NCBI GenBank assembly: GCA_963693305.1
Contig: OY855906.1
Coordinates: 24,585,789 to 24,649,788 of the forward strand
Length of the DNA: 64,000 nt
From: Meandrina meandrites
Taxonomy: Eukaryota; Cnidaria; Anthozoa; Scleractinia; Meandrinidae
Direction: 5' to 3'
The position numbers and the translations under genes were made by a program. A model generated the notes under the pieces. The model was given only the letters and a program-made list of their open reading frames with translations, made no database searches and was not told the origin of the DNA. Positions 48,276-61,346 of this stretch are shown here, one piece after another (position 1 is the stretch's first letter; the number at the start of each line of letters is the position of its first letter).

Positions 48276-49816
48276 ATATTCAATTGGATAGCTACGGAAG
48301 TAAAACGGTAACAAGAAGATGCAAGCATCTTAAAACAGCGCTTTTTTAAATTAACTCCATTTTTGCTAATTAACAGCTTCTTACTCAGAAAAGTCACGGT
48401 TAAATTAAATTTGTTTTGTACTAAGAGTAAAGGACTGGCAAAGTAGTCATGCAAATAACACAATCCAATATTGCACCATCGCCCCATAGCCGTTGTGAAA
48501 TTTATGATGACTTAGTGGTCTTAATCTGGAACTTCGCTTGGGACATGTTTGGGCATGAATTAAACATTCTGCTACTTGAATGCTGTTGATAACAGCTATT
48601 TTCTTAACATAAAAGTCACGATTAAATGTAATTGGTTTATGCTGTGAGTTAGGCCATAAGAAGGTAGTCACGCGAGTCTCACATTTCAGGCGTTGCATTG
48701 TTCACCTCTATCTTTAGTACGGCAGTGTACGGCGGTAATTTCCCTACCAATGACGTAATCCTTGCAAGTGCTTACCTAGGCACAATTTCTTTCCTTCAGA
48801 TCTCTGAACTCGCTTCAATGAACAGTCAAAGAATTCACTTCAATTGCCTTAACCCACGAGAAAAACTTGCAAAATTTACAACTTCTTAATGACCATTGCT
48901 TCTGGCGAAACAAGATTGCAAAATAAGCAACATATTTTTTGTCACGTCACAAAAGTGAAAGCTGCAACGACAGCGCATTCCGTTGCTGAGGTAATACTGT
49001 TTTTTTAGTGTATTCAATATTCGCTTCGAATCCAACGCTTCGATAAAACCAAAAGAAAATATATATTACACACAATAAAAAAATATATCCGCAACATTTT
49101 CCTTACATTCGTGTTTCAATTTGTTTGTTCTATGAGTGAAGGACTAGCAAAGTAGTCACACGGGTCACACACTCCGAGGTTTACGTTATCCCCGGCTATC
49201 TTTAGCTTGGTGGTTTTTTCCCCAAAAATGACGTAACCCCTGCACGTTCAGGCACGCTCGACTGTTTACCTTTGCAAATATGTAATTTTCCTTCAAATCT
49301 CTGAACTCGCTTCGATGAAATAGCCAAAGGATCCACTTCAATTGCCTAAACCCACAAGAAACACTTGCAAAATTGCAAATAAATTAATGACCGTCGCTTC
49401 TGGCGAAATAAACTTGCAAAAGCACAATCTTACTTGTCACATAGCGAAAGTGAAAGCTGCAACGTCAGCGCATTCCATAGCTGATGTCATACCTTTTTTT
49501 TAGTGAATTCAATATTCCCTTTGAATCCAACGCTTCGAAAAAACCCAAAGAAAAATATATATTCTTCACAACAAAGAAAACATTATCCGTAACATTTCCC
49601 ATACATCATTGTTCCAACAGCTTTTGGCGAATAAGCATCCCAGGTTGCGTGATTCAGTCCCGATCGTGATTTGGCAGAGGGGAGGTTTGGGTCTGGTCAC
49701 CGACAAAAAAAAACGAAAAAATCCCGTGCAGAGCAAGAACCATGCTCAGCCCATGGCCACGCGGTTAAAAAAAAAAAATTCCTGTGCAGAGCAAGAACCG
49801 CGCTTGGCCCATGGCC
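48276..49816. repeat. Tandemly duplicated segment inside the LINE
   Basis: A unit of about 487 bp occurs at about 48646-49132 and again at about 49133-49605 (shared: TCTGAACTCGCTTC, GTGAAAGCTGCAACG, AATCCAACGCTTCGA), with a partial third unit around 48425. A separate 57-bp tandem pair (GTGCAGAGCAAGAACC...GGCCC/GCCCATGGCC) lies at about 49724-49829. None of it is LINE coding sequence. Confidence 0.75.
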
Positions 49817-52800
49817 GCGCGGTCAAAAAGAGAGGTAGCTACAAAAATTCAGGAATTAATATAAGACTTAAACCTTCTAGATATATGAAGGATACGAAAT
49901 CCCGATAAAAGGCGGTATACGTGGAAACAAAAGAAACCCGTAGTCCAACGTCGCCTGGATTATTGGCTAATCAGTGATGATTTTCAAGACGACGTTGATA
50001 GCGCAGATATAATTTTGTCAATCAAAACGGACGATGCTGCCATAGTGCTTTACATGAACAGTATCGAAAAACAGCCTCCAGGCCCGTCTTATTGGAACTT
50101 TAATTCTAGTCTCCTAGACAACCCAAGATATGTTGACCTTATAAATGATAACATTCCTTTGTGGCTAACGGAATTTAAAGATGTCTTTGACAAGAGTCTT
50201 TTGTGGGATTTAATCAAATATAAAATAAGACAATTAACAATGAAATAGAGTAAAACAAAGGCACGTGAAAGGAGAAGCCGCCTAATCCGATGGAGGACAA
50301 CTCTATAGAGCTTGAAAAGATTTCATGTGAATACAATTCTCTGTATGACTATATTACCGAAGGCCGTGCTATCCGATCACGAGTAAATTGGTATGAACAT
50401 GGTGAGAAAAATAACAAATACTTTCTCAATCTTGAAAGCAGAAAGATGAGCAATTCATGTGTCCGCAGAATTTTTTATAAACATGGTAAAAACTAATTCC
50501 CAATCCTAAATTAATATTGTCTGATTTGCACGATTTTTACAGCGAATTGTACTCTAACCGTGACCTACCTGACCATCACGTTTTAAGCGACGCACTTCTT
50601 GACAACTGTCTCTTGCAACTCTTAGTGAAGACTCCAGGAACAATTGTGAAGGCGCTCTTACAAATGCAGAGTGCTTCAAAGCTCTGCAAACATTTCAAAA
50701 CGGAAAGTCCCCAGGTAACGCTGGGTTGACAGAAGAATTTTATAAAGTCTTCTGGCCAGTCCTGGTCACCTTTTACTCGACTCCTTAAACAGCTCTTTCG
50801 AAAATGGAGAACTGGTGAACTCACAAAAACAAGGTATTATTAAACTTATTGAGAAGAAAAATAAAGATAAAAGATATATTGCCAACTGGAGACCTGTTTC
50901 TCTGCTAAATGTCAATGTCAAGATCGCATCTAAAGCATTAACATTAAGACTCGAAAAAGTTCTCTCAGAATTAATCAGTGTTGATCCGTGCGCATATGTA
51001 AAGGGGAGGAATATTTTTGATCCAGTTTGGACTGTAGACGACATTATGGATTACACAAAATTACGCAACATCCCCGGACTCATTGTCACCATCGATTTCG
51101 AGAAAGCTTTCAATTCTTTAAGTTGCAGTTTTTTATTTAAGATCTTGGAAAAGTTTAATTTTGGACAGTCCTTAATAAACTGGGTACGTATTTTTTATAC
51201 AATCGTATCGAGCTGCATTATGAATAACGGAATAGATACTCCGCTCTTTTCAGTTGGAAGAGGGGTTAGACAGGGTGATCCTCTTTCGCCCTATCTTTTT
51301 ATTTTAGCTTTGGAGTCCCTTCTCACTGCCATCAAACAAAACAAAGAAATCACAGGTATTGAAGTAGAAGGTAAATAAATTAAGTGTACCGCCTTTGTAG
51401 ACGACTTAACTAACTTTCTTAGAGATAAAAAATCGTATGAAGCGTTGAATTTATTGTTGAATACATACAGCGATTGCTCTGGCCTTAAAGTCAACAAAGA
51501 AAAAAAAGAAGCCTACTGGCTAGGAAAATCTCACATTAATCATGACACTCTTGATATAAATAAGGTAAATGAACCAATCAAAATACTGGGTATCTATTTC
51601 ACTTATGATCAGCATAAAAGCAAAGAACTTAACTTTGACTCAACCTTAAAATCTATCAAAAAGTCTTTGAATTGCTGGCAATGGAGGAATTTAACACTGA
51701 TCGGAAAGATCCAACTTGTCAAAACCTTCGCCATTCCAAAATTGATGTACCGTGCCTCCCTTATCTCTTTTGACAAGGATGTAATTAAAAGTGTAAATTC
51801 AGTGATTTACAATTTTGTGTGGAAAGGTAATAGAATTAAGAGACTGGCGTTAATCAGTGAATATGAAGATGGTGGTCTTAAGATGCCTCACATAGACTCC
51901 TTGATTGCTACACAAAGAATTGGATGTGTCAAAAGGTACCTTGACGATAGTGTTGCACCATGGAGAGTCTTTTTATCTCATTTCATTAAGAACGTAGGAT
52001 TTGAATTTCTCCTCAAATGTAATTCTAAATTATCTTGTCTACCCTGAAAAATACCAATTAATTACAAAGATTGTCTCGAAGCTTGGTCTGATTTTAAAAG
52101 GTACACACCCGTTACAAAACAGGAAAAACCTCTTGATTAATAAAGAATCGATATTTAATAAGAAAATTAAGGATGCAGGTTTTGTACATTTGCGAGATAT
52201 CCTTTCAGATGACGGAAAATTAAAAACTTGGGACGCTTTTAAGGAGAAAAATCTCTCTGTCGGATTATTTCCTTCTACTCAGCGTTTTTAGTACTATCCC
52301 GCCCGAGTGGAAACTCCTCAAAAATGAAGATGATAGAAATCAAATCGATATTACGGTCCCCGACGATGATGTTAACGATATTACCAGCATGAGTTCTAAA
52401 TCAATTTATTCTGCCCTGGTTAAACGAGTCCAAATCTCTCCTACTGCTCAATCTAAGTTTGATTGCTTATATAATATTTCAGACTTCTTAGACTGGAAAA
52501 ATATTTATCAATTGCCTGGTCGAGTCACTCTTGACACCGGAACGCGAGCCTTTCAATACAAGACCTTAAATCGTATCCTCTACACAAATAGCATTTTATG
52601 TAAAATGAAATTAATTCCTTCTCTGTTATGCACCTTTTGTGGAGATCACGAAGAAACTCTGGAGCTTCTCTTAGTAAAGTGTGCGTATTCAAAAGAATTT
52701 TGGTCTGCCACCACTTCTTGGCTAAATAATTATAATATACAAGTTGATAATCTTGACGAGATAACCATTCTTTTTGGTTGTTTCGACAATATTCCAGATT

Positions 52801-53265
52801 GTAATTTGTTAAACCATATAATTCTTTTAGGGAAATGTACTATTTACATATGCCGTAGCAGAAATATCATGCCATCGCTATCCTTACTGAAAGCCAAAAC
52901 AATACAAACTCAAAGCTAGAGCTTCACAATGCAAAAAAGATTAAGAAGGAATTTTTTTTTATTATTATAGAAAGTGACAGAAAATGTTAATGTAAAATTT
53001 TAAGCTCTAAGCAGCAGATAGATATACACATAATTAATTAGTCAAAACAATAGATTTAGGTGCTAGTAGGCCAGAGACTCGCTTTCAATGCAATTATTTA
53101 GGTCTGGCTGACTGTGAAATGTGCTTTGTAATTAGTGTTATTGTGAATTAGTTAGTGGTAATACGTCTGTTGTTATTAGAATATAATGTTAGTAGCGTGT
53201 TTTGCAAAAAATCTGTTTGTAATGGCAATAAAAATGTTAAAAATAAAAAATAAATAAATAAAACC

Positions 53266-55118
53266 GTGGTTCATAGTGACACTTCCTTCATTATTGGAAA
53301 CTCAAGCACTGGAAGAGTGCCTCACAAACCTTCCAGCAAGGACAGTCCCAGGATTAAAGAGTATTTGTTTTTTAATGGTACACATGTACTGGAAAGGAAA
53401 TTGTGTCCAGCTTAAGGCCAGAAATGTAAGAAGTGTGGCAAAGAAGGCCATTTTGCAGTCAAATGTCGAAGCAAGTATGAAGATGCAAAAGTTCACATGG
53501 TTGAGCAGGAAGAAGTTTTTTACATTCATAGTATGAGTGGTAAAGATCAAGGTCTTGTTTCACTTTCCTTGAATAGTTCAGCATCAGTAACATTTCAAAT
53601 CGACACTGCTTCTGCAAACATTTTGCCACGGCAGGATTACACTAGGGCAACAAAAGATTACAGTGAAGCTAACATTGTTCCTAAGGAAATCAAGCTGATT
53701 ATGCATGATCACTCAAAGCGAGAGGCTCTTGGTTTTGCAAGTTTGAAAGTGGAACATATGGGTAACAAGCATGAACTTAACTTTGTTGCTGCACACCTTT
53801 GCTTGGTTTGAAGTCATAGCAAGGCATTGGTCTTGTGGAGATTATGGTACCCAGTGCTGATGCTCCTGCCAATAATATAGTCACAGCTCCAAAGATAAAG
53901 ACAGGAGTTTCTGAGAATGTCACAAACGATCTGGTACTTAATACTTTTGCTGACATGTTTCAAGGTATTGGCTGTTTACCTGGGGAATACAGCAATCAGC
54001 TTAACAAGAATGTTCATCCTGTAGTCCCACCACCCCCCCCCCCCCCCCCCCCCCACATGAAGAGTGCCTGTTCCCAAGAAAGAAGCAACAAAGAAAGAGC
54101 TTGACAAGATGGTTCCTGACAAGAATACTCCTGTTACTGAGCCAACTGACTGGGTGTCCAGTGTCTTAACAGTTCCCAAGAAGGATCGATCAGTCCACCT
54201 TTGTTTGGATCCTAGAGATTTGAACACTGCCATTAAGCACTCTCACTACTCCTTACTGACAGTGCAAGATGTTACCGCTCACCTCACCAATTCAAAGGTT
54301 TTCAGTGTTTTAGATACCAAAAGTGGGTTTGGATTTAGACCTCCAGTTACTTTACCACATTTAAGACCCCCTTTGGCCACTTTCGTTGGCTGAGAATACC
54401 ATCAGGCATTAGTTCTGCTCCTGAGATATAGCAATAAAAGATGCATGAAGCACCAAGCATCTCCAGACGATGTTGCTGCGCTTACAGCATTACAACCTTG
54501 ATGTGAAGTGCCAAAAAGGAAGCCTGATGTGGTGTCTGACCCCCTGTCCTGAGCCTATTTCGATAAACCTCCCAAACAGACCAATATTGCAATGAGCTAG
54601 AGGAGACAGCACTTGCAGAGGATCTCCACATTTCAGAAGCACAACTGAAAGAATTTAAAGAGAGCACCGCCTTTGATGACAACCTTCAGATCTTATGTCC
54701 ACTGTCTTATAAGGTCGGCCTAGCACTCTCGAGGAAGTTCCAGCTGAGGCCAAGCCATACTTCCAGTTTCAAGATGAAATCACAACCCAAATGGTTTGCT
54801 GTTCAAGGATGAGCGCCTCATTCTGCCTGCCAAGTTAAGAAAGAAAATGATTGAAAGGGTCTCTTGGTGTTCAGGGCTGCCTTCAATGAGCCAGAGAAGT
54901 GTTTTACTGGCCGCGCATGAATGCTGAAGTAAAAGATTTCATTCTCAAGTGTGATGTCTGTAATGTGTACAAGCCAGCAGAACCTCAAGAACCGCTAATG
55001 TCCCATAAAATTCCATCAAGGCCTTGGCAAAAGCTTGGCATGGATCTGTTCTTGTGTGTCCAGCACCACCACTTTGTTAAAAGTTGATCATTATTATTAT
55101 CATTCTTTCATCGACATG
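53266..55118 (+). pseudogene. Ty3/Gypsy retrotransposon polyprotein, first part
   Basis: Frames carry, in order: a gag zinc knuckle (CKKCGKEGHFAVKC, about 53429), an aspartic protease motif in which DTG has become DTA (FQIDTASANILP, 53596), a reverse transcriptase start (WVSSVLTVPKKD, LDPRDLNTAIKHSHYSLLTV) truncated after FSVLDTKSGF, remains of the RNase H region (LQHYNLDVKCQKG), and the integrase N-terminus (FYWPRMNAEVKDF, CDVCNVYKPAEPQEPL, WQKLGMDLF). Several frameshifts and stops and a 22-C run interrupt it. The integrase breaks off at 55118, where a 7.1-kb element is inserted, and resumes at 62258. Confidence 0.85.
54033..54054 (+). repeat. 22-bp poly-C tract
   Basis: An uninterrupted run of 22 C within the Gypsy polyprotein just before the reverse transcriptase. 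It is likely to be length-variable and prone to assembly error. Confidence 0.95.
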
Positions 55119-55537
55119 TAGTCCATGAGCCAGTGAGGGTGGTCGGTACCATTTAAGGGGAATAATGCTCATAGTGATTTTTAGAAACCTACAGGCATGT
55201 AGAGTTGGAAAATGTGTGATAGCATTGTATCAGTGGTAGCTTTGTTTTTTTATGCCCCATCACATTTGCCAGTGCAAGGTACCTAATTAGCATAATTACT
55301 GATTTGACGTTTTTCAGGTTAAATGAGCATTTATAGACGAAAAAATTGTTGTTAAGAGATCATGTTGGTGCATCCTTTCAAGAAACGATTTATTGGTTTT
55401 GTTAAAATAACCCTAAATGACATAACGTAACTGGTCACGTGACCTGACTAAATCTAGATGATGATTTTCCCTAGCCATTTATGCGATTATTCTCTACACT
55501 TGTTATTTCTCTTAAGATCACTTACATACTAATGATT

Positions 55538-58500
55538 CTAATAACTTTCATCACTTTCCAGCTGATTTTCGTCCTCATCTTCATCCTCATCTGCACTTTC
55601 TTCACTGTCTGAAGAAGATGGCTGGTTGTCACAGTCTGGCAGTTTGCACATATCTGTGCATTTGAGTCCATTTGCCATACACTCACATTTCAGTAGTGTG
55701 CACTTTTTTGGACACGTGCAGGCCAGTAAATCAAGCACGGCTTCAGGTGCAGGCTGACCCTCCATCCAATCCACTACTAACTGCTCAGCTCCTTCTTCCC
55801 TCTCCATCTTCCACCCTCTGCCAAGAGGGCTAGGCACTTGCAGATCTTGCTCCAGACACCTTCTCCATATGCCTGCTTGGTAGTTGGCCCGTTGGGTGTG
55901 TTTCTCCAAGCAGTCCCTGCATGGTGGAAGCTGGTGGCTCTCGATTTCACCTTTCTTTGCACAGAAAAGGTTATACCAAAGGTCATTGACCTTAACTGAT
56001 GATCCTTTGGGGGCGTATAGGAGGCAAGTAAACGCTTCCAGTTCGTTCATGAGTTGTGGGGAAAGGTCCCATTCCTCACCCAACCTACAGAACATATGTT
56101 GGATATTCCTGTTGGTGGTCAATAATTTCAAGGCACTTGTCTTCCCTTTGCCAGCAAAGGCGCTAACAGTGTCCCATCCAGTAAAAGAATGCATGCCAAT
56201 GAGCGCCCTGCAAACATCAATGCCAAGAGTGGCAGCAACTTTGCTGATATCGGCAACCTTTGTCCTGGTTCTTGTGCCAGATTTCTGGAACAATGAGGCT
56301 CCAATCTTGTCGTGGAAAGCTCAAGCCATAATAAAGACATCTGTGTCTTCTGAGCAGACAACAACACCCTCATAGCCCTCTTCAGCAGCATGTGCAGCAT
56401 GGAGAAGTAATCGCCCATCCGCTTCTTCCTGCTGGCATTGGAGTTCCTGTACCTCAGTGCTGCCATCAGATGTAATTCTGTAGCATTTGTCACTCACGGT
56501 TGCATAAAGAACTTTCTGCTGTAACTTCTCTCTGAACCCAGCCTTCATCCATTCACTGACTATGAAACTAATAAGGCTGTTTTTGTTCTTGACTCTAGTC
56601 AGAAAACTTCTCCACTGCCTGACGATCTGCGTTCCTGTGATAGCTTGCAACTGATGACCACTCTCTTCACCTCTTAACAATCTCTCGCTGTACTTGATGG
56701 AGTTTTCACGATACATGTCAAATACAACATCTATTCTGTTGCTCTCGGCTCCTTCATTCAAGGCCATGGACAAAACTGTAGTGGCGACATCTCCAAAAGT
56801 AGCTTGATCGCCTTTTACTCTTTGGACTAAGCCCATTCCATCAACAACTGAAGCACAGTTTTCTGGTAGTTTCTCTACTGTGGTCACATTTCTTTGCAGC
56901 ACTGTGGCTAAGGAGGCTTTGTTGGTCTTTCTGAGCAATCCTTCCGGTGTTGACAGAGCCCAGGGTAATGGACCAAGGGGATGACAGAGGATATCTTCCA
57001 TCCGGAGACTGCGCGCTTGTGCCATTACTATGATGCGACCAAACAAAGACCTATCTGCTTTCAAAATGATTGCTCTCCCTTTTGATTTAACTTCCTTCTT
57101 CTTGTACAGGCTGCTAAATGTCTTCAGTCTGTTAGTTTTCATCGTGTCATGGAATTTCGTGGCTGGTGGGTCTTTCTCTAGCCTCTCTTTCTTGAAAGTT
57201 GCATAGCTTTGCTCACCGACATCAAGCGCCTTCATCAGCTCAGAAGAAATGTCTTTGGGGGCAGCTTTTGCAGTGGAAATGCAGATGAGGTCCTGCTTCT
57301 CGGCAAATGGGTTGATCCAGCCTTGGATGAGATCTGCAACTGCTACAACTGCTTTCTCTTCTTTTTGGATTCTTGGTCGTTGTAAGTCTGCATGATGAAG
57401 CTCGTCTGTTTTTTTTCCTTGAACCAATTCTCTTAACTGTCCCAAGAATGCACTGCGGTACTCGGCTGTTAGGTAGTACCGTTGGACAGATGCAGCTTTC
57501 AGGCTGAATCTAGCCGTACCTCCAGGAGTTTGGGTGTCTTTGTTCACTGTCACCTCCGTTGTCTGGTCAACAGGGAGCCGTCCAAAGGGATTGTTGCTAG
57601 AGAGCTGAACCGAGAATTGGCCTGCCTTGAAGGCTGCATACACTTCTGGATTCTTCTCTGGGAGGTTTGTCATCTCAGCAAGGTAAGGAGACAGGTAACG
57701 GGTATAATTTACCTTATCGTAGGCAAAGCACCATGGGATCAGAGTTTGTATGGCACTGAGATACAAATCCCAGTTCCCCTCTCGGGAAGCACGCAGAAGG
57801 CCAAGTACCACATTCTCTACTATGTCTATGTAGGACATCCAGTATGCTGATAGCTGTCCATTGCCATGACGGAGATGTTCCAGGAAGTCTCCCCACAGTT
57901 TCATAACCTCCACCAAGTCTAAACTTGCCAGCAGATTGCTCAGTTGCTGTTGGTTCAACTCACAAACCATTGTGTTCACCTTCTCTAAGAATGATCTGAT
58001 CACGGCACTCCTCTCAGGAACGTTCTCGTCTACCCAGTCGGTGAACCCTGCCCATGCCAGTCTCATCAAGGCTTCATAGATACACTTATGGACTCTAACA
58101 GCACGGTTGTAGTGTTTGCCATCAAGGACACCATTGATGGACCCTTCAGCGACCAGCTCAGCTTCTATGCAGATGTCCTTTAGACCACAGTCTCCAAATC
58201 TCTTTCCCAAGATGGACAGGGCATTGCAGATTGTGTGGAATGTTCCCATTCTTAGAAGAATATTGCCGAAGCGCTCTTTGTGCTTCCAAGTAATTTCAAC
58301 GGCTTTTGCAAAGAGTGCTTGGTCCATGACCACCACAACTGTTTGCAAATAGAGTTCTCTCCTAATAAGTTCTGACTGGTTTAGGATTTCAAACACTGTG
58401 GTCAACTCTGTAGCTGGAGCATGGATGGTTGGAAGATACTCAACAACATCTTCAGAAACTGACACTTGGTCCCTGGTTCTGATCCACATCAGGTTTTTAA

Positions 58501-60195
58501 TGCACGCAGATTGAGCAGCTTTCTTTGCTTCCTCAAGATGGTTTTCTCTGGTTGGGAGAGGTTGTGGACCCACACGCGCACCAGGTACATAGACAGCCAA
58601 CTCCTGGTGCTCAATGTTGAGTGATCTCTGCTTCAGTTTCTCGATGCGTGGAAGTTCATCTCTGGGGAGATGTGGTCCATAGACTTTGGCCTGCACAGCT
58701 ATGCCATTAATGCGATGAGAAGTACCCTTTCCAGTGAGAGTCTCTTCCAGTCCATCTATATTGTCCCATGCGAGATTGGTGAAAACATAAGGCTTTATGG
58801 AGGCTGGCAGTACAACTCTCTGGTTGAGGTTTGCAGCTAACTTTTGGAGACAGAGAGCAGTGTCTTTCTCCTCCAGCTGTGAGTAAGAAACCCCATGCCC
58901 AAGGTTGTTCAATGTACACATGATCTCAACGTTACAAGTGAGCGTTTTCACTGCGTAAGGAAGCAGTAGATGTTTCGGTGGTTTATGTTGTCCACATGTA
59001 ACGGCATATATCATATCCTGGCTAAACGACTGAACAAGAGTGGTGACCCTTTGTGTTTGATTTTTGTTGTCGGGATCTCCAGTGATAATACCAAAAAGAA
59101 ACCGCTTCAGGTGATTTGGTATGGAGATGTGACTGGCATTTTTCACATCAGATGGATGGTATGGCCAAGGAGTGGGTTTCATGTCCTGTTGGATGGCTGA
59201 TCGTATCAGCGAGGACGTCTGATCTATGAGCACGTTGACATCGTTCGACTTTGTTTTCCAAACTCTAAGCTCCCTCTGTAGAGTTTGATTTTCCAAAACA
59301 ACATCTTTTAAGGAGACACTTTCAGGAACCAACAGCAACTTCCCCTTGTCATCTGGGAAGATATCTATCGAACTCTCCAGCTCAGATTCCAGTCTCCTGC
59401 GAATGTGCTTCCTTGTGGAATTCGTCATGCACTCAACTCCACTAGATAACATGAACGACTCCAGTTTTGAGGTCAAACAGGTCACTTCTACGACCTTCTT
59501 ATTGGGAATAATGTCAGTTCTGATATACGCAAAAAGGTTTGTATAAGCTTCCCTTTCAATTTCTTGATACAGTTCGCTCTCATCTATCTCATTCTGCTTG
59601 TTACTCTTGTCTTTACACTCAGGTGTTTTTGTGCCATCTCTTGTATAATTCTTATAGCAAGAAACGTGATAGTGGGCCTCTGCGGCGACTATCTCTCTGC
59701 TTGTTGCTGCTATAATCTTTTCATCTCCCTTTTCTGGTCTGGTCTGGTCTGCCCTTAGTTGCACAGCTTTTGTGAGCTTTTCACGTGACTTGGATCCCTT
59801 TTGGAACTTGTCCTTACTACAAAAAATACAGATTGGATCGTACACCGTTGCTTCTGATGATGGTCTCCTGCATTGCCTTTTAGATCTAGAGACATTACTA
59901 CCAGCTTCATCAGGAAGGCTTTCATCTGCTTTACGTTTCAGAGACTCCAGGTCTCTCCTCATGGTGAAGAGACTTCTACATTTTCGGTGATAACATATCT
60001 TTGGGACTTCATTGTCTTCAAGCCGTTTGGCGATTTCAAGAATAGGGGAATGGTCTCTCACTTTGGCTGCCTCAAGCATAGTTTGCCAAGAGTCGTAGCT
60101 TTGAGGACTGACTAAATGGTTATCATCTTCAATAGATGCTGTCTTGTAGTATGATACACTGGTCTTTAGAAGATTCCTTACCCTTGCTCTCCATT
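55538..60195 (-). CDS. About 1550-residue protein with a FEN1/XPG-like PIN nuclease signature and a C-terminal CXC domain; one in-frame stop
   Basis: The frame is open from an apparent acceptor at 60195 (TTTTTATAG|AA) down to 55538, broken only by a TGA at 56321-56323. An upstream exon must exist; the first internal ATG is at 60079. N-terminal Cys/His sites (CYHRKC; CIFC...HYHVSC) look zinc-binding. A long middle region of about 900 residues is unrecognised. Near the C-terminus are EEADGRLLLH, VVVCSEDTDVFIMA, GMHSFTGWDTVSAF and GKGKTSALKLL. This order and spacing match the FEN1/XPG nuclease core (acidic SEDxD, hhGxD, then a GxGxxxA helix). A tesmin/TSO1-like CXC domain (CTCPKKCTLLKCECMANGLK, about 55625-55725) and an acidic tail end it. 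Academ DNA transposons are reported to carry an XPG-like nuclease; a relation is possible but unproven. Confidence 0.75.
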
Positions 60196-61235
60196 CTATA
60201 AAAATAAAATTTTTCTAATGTACTATGATATGCTATTCATAACTGATGATAAAAACAATTCGTAGCTGATCTTAAAATTCTACAAACGGTTTACAGATGT
60301 TAAAATACGTATAAAAGTGAATTTTCAACAACTCTCTGTTGCCTTCGTCAGAGTTAAATCATTTCACTTCATGCAAAATAAGTTTCTTTATGTCGCCGGT
60401 CCCCAGGGATGTTCCCAAGGTTAAATAGACTTGTGGAAAATGTACATGCTCGTTGACAGAATTAATGTCCTGGATAGAATGTAGCACTTTCAAGAAAAGG
60501 CACAACTTTTATCCACAACACAGTACCATTCACAGCAAATACATTATTTAACTTTGCTTTTAAAACAAAGTAAATTACAAGATAGTATCTTTATTTAGTA
60601 GACTCAAAAGCTGGTGCAGTTAGAGAGCTCTGTTCTCCCAACATTTAAAAATTACTTTTAGTATTTACTGAAACTGGAAAGGGACAATAATGGAAAAACA
60701 TGCATAGTACTCACTAACCTGTACTCGAAAAGTTCACTGCTACTCCGTAAATAATCTGTTAACTTTCCATATTTTATCAATACCTCAATCCTAACATTCC
60801 TAAAGCAATAAAAAATTCAGATTGAACGTGTTTGATGTAAAATCTACCATTTAAAGGCACTAAAAAGCGCGAACGATTTACCTGAAGTTCAACCATCCGC
60901 CATGTTGAAAGTAACCTGGTCACATTACTCCAAGAGACTGCTGCAGAGTCAGTTACTAGACTCAGTCTCTCAGGACTGCTTAAAAATGAAAATTATTTCT
61001 TTTTCTTTTCGTTACTTTGCTTAAATAGTCTGAAAAGGTCGTTATTAGGACGAATTTGATTCAACTGAAATCATTGAAATTGCCCAGTAACATAGAATAT
61101 AGCATTTATGCTAATTAGGTGCCTTCGTAGGCTAGCATATTAAAGATGGCATAATTAATAGAAAGCTACTACAAGAGCAATGCTATCACATATTTTCCAA
61201 CTCTATGGGTATGTACCTTACCAAAAATGACAATT
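60196..61235. other. 5' region of the PIN/XPG-CXC gene
   Basis: An upstream exon is expected here. A minus-strand ATGGCGGATGG followed by CAG|GTAAAT (about 60905-60880) could be a first exon or 5' UTR, but its frame stops at once. No other gene seen. Confidence 0.35.
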
Positions 61236-61346
61236 AACAATTATTCTTTGAAATCGAGGTGAACAGTGGCAGAATATTTACCGAGCCACGTAGCGGCGAG
61301 GTAAATATTCTGCCGCTATTCACCGAGATTGAAAAGAATAATTGTT
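61236..61346. repeat. Hairpin MITE nested in the 7.1-kb element
   Basis: Arms 61236-61282 and 61300-61346 pair at 41 of 47 positions around a 17-nt loop that is itself GC-rich and partly self-complementary. Confidence 0.85.

Larger units (their letters stand above)
47310..53265 (+). mobile_element. L1/Tx1-type LINE, 5' truncated, split by other insertions and with stops
   Basis: An endonuclease segment (LLINIYAPNK, then IVMGGDFNAP, 47390-47510) stops at the MITE, and the frame resumes near 49817. A following DLNLLDI-x-RIRNPDKRR has a stop where Trp is expected, and then comes RYTWKQKKP. Downstream are WYEHGEKNNKYFLNLE, then reverse transcriptase blocks (WRPVSLLNVNVKI, VTIDFEKAFNSL, RQGDPLSPYLFIL, CTAFVDDLTNFL), and a C-terminal Cys motif (CTFCGDHEETLE). 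A stop (TAA, 51376-51378) lies just before the catalytic FVDD box, and others include TAG at 50246-50248. The 3' end is an A-rich AAATAAATAAATAA tail at about 53222-53262. Order and motifs fit the L1/Tx1 group. Not functional. Confidence 0.85.

Noticed and set aside
55538..56293. Separate small CXC-domain gene
   Set aside because: Its frame is exactly continuous with the large minus-strand frame ending at 56321; only one TGA separates them, so it is the C-terminus of the same protein.
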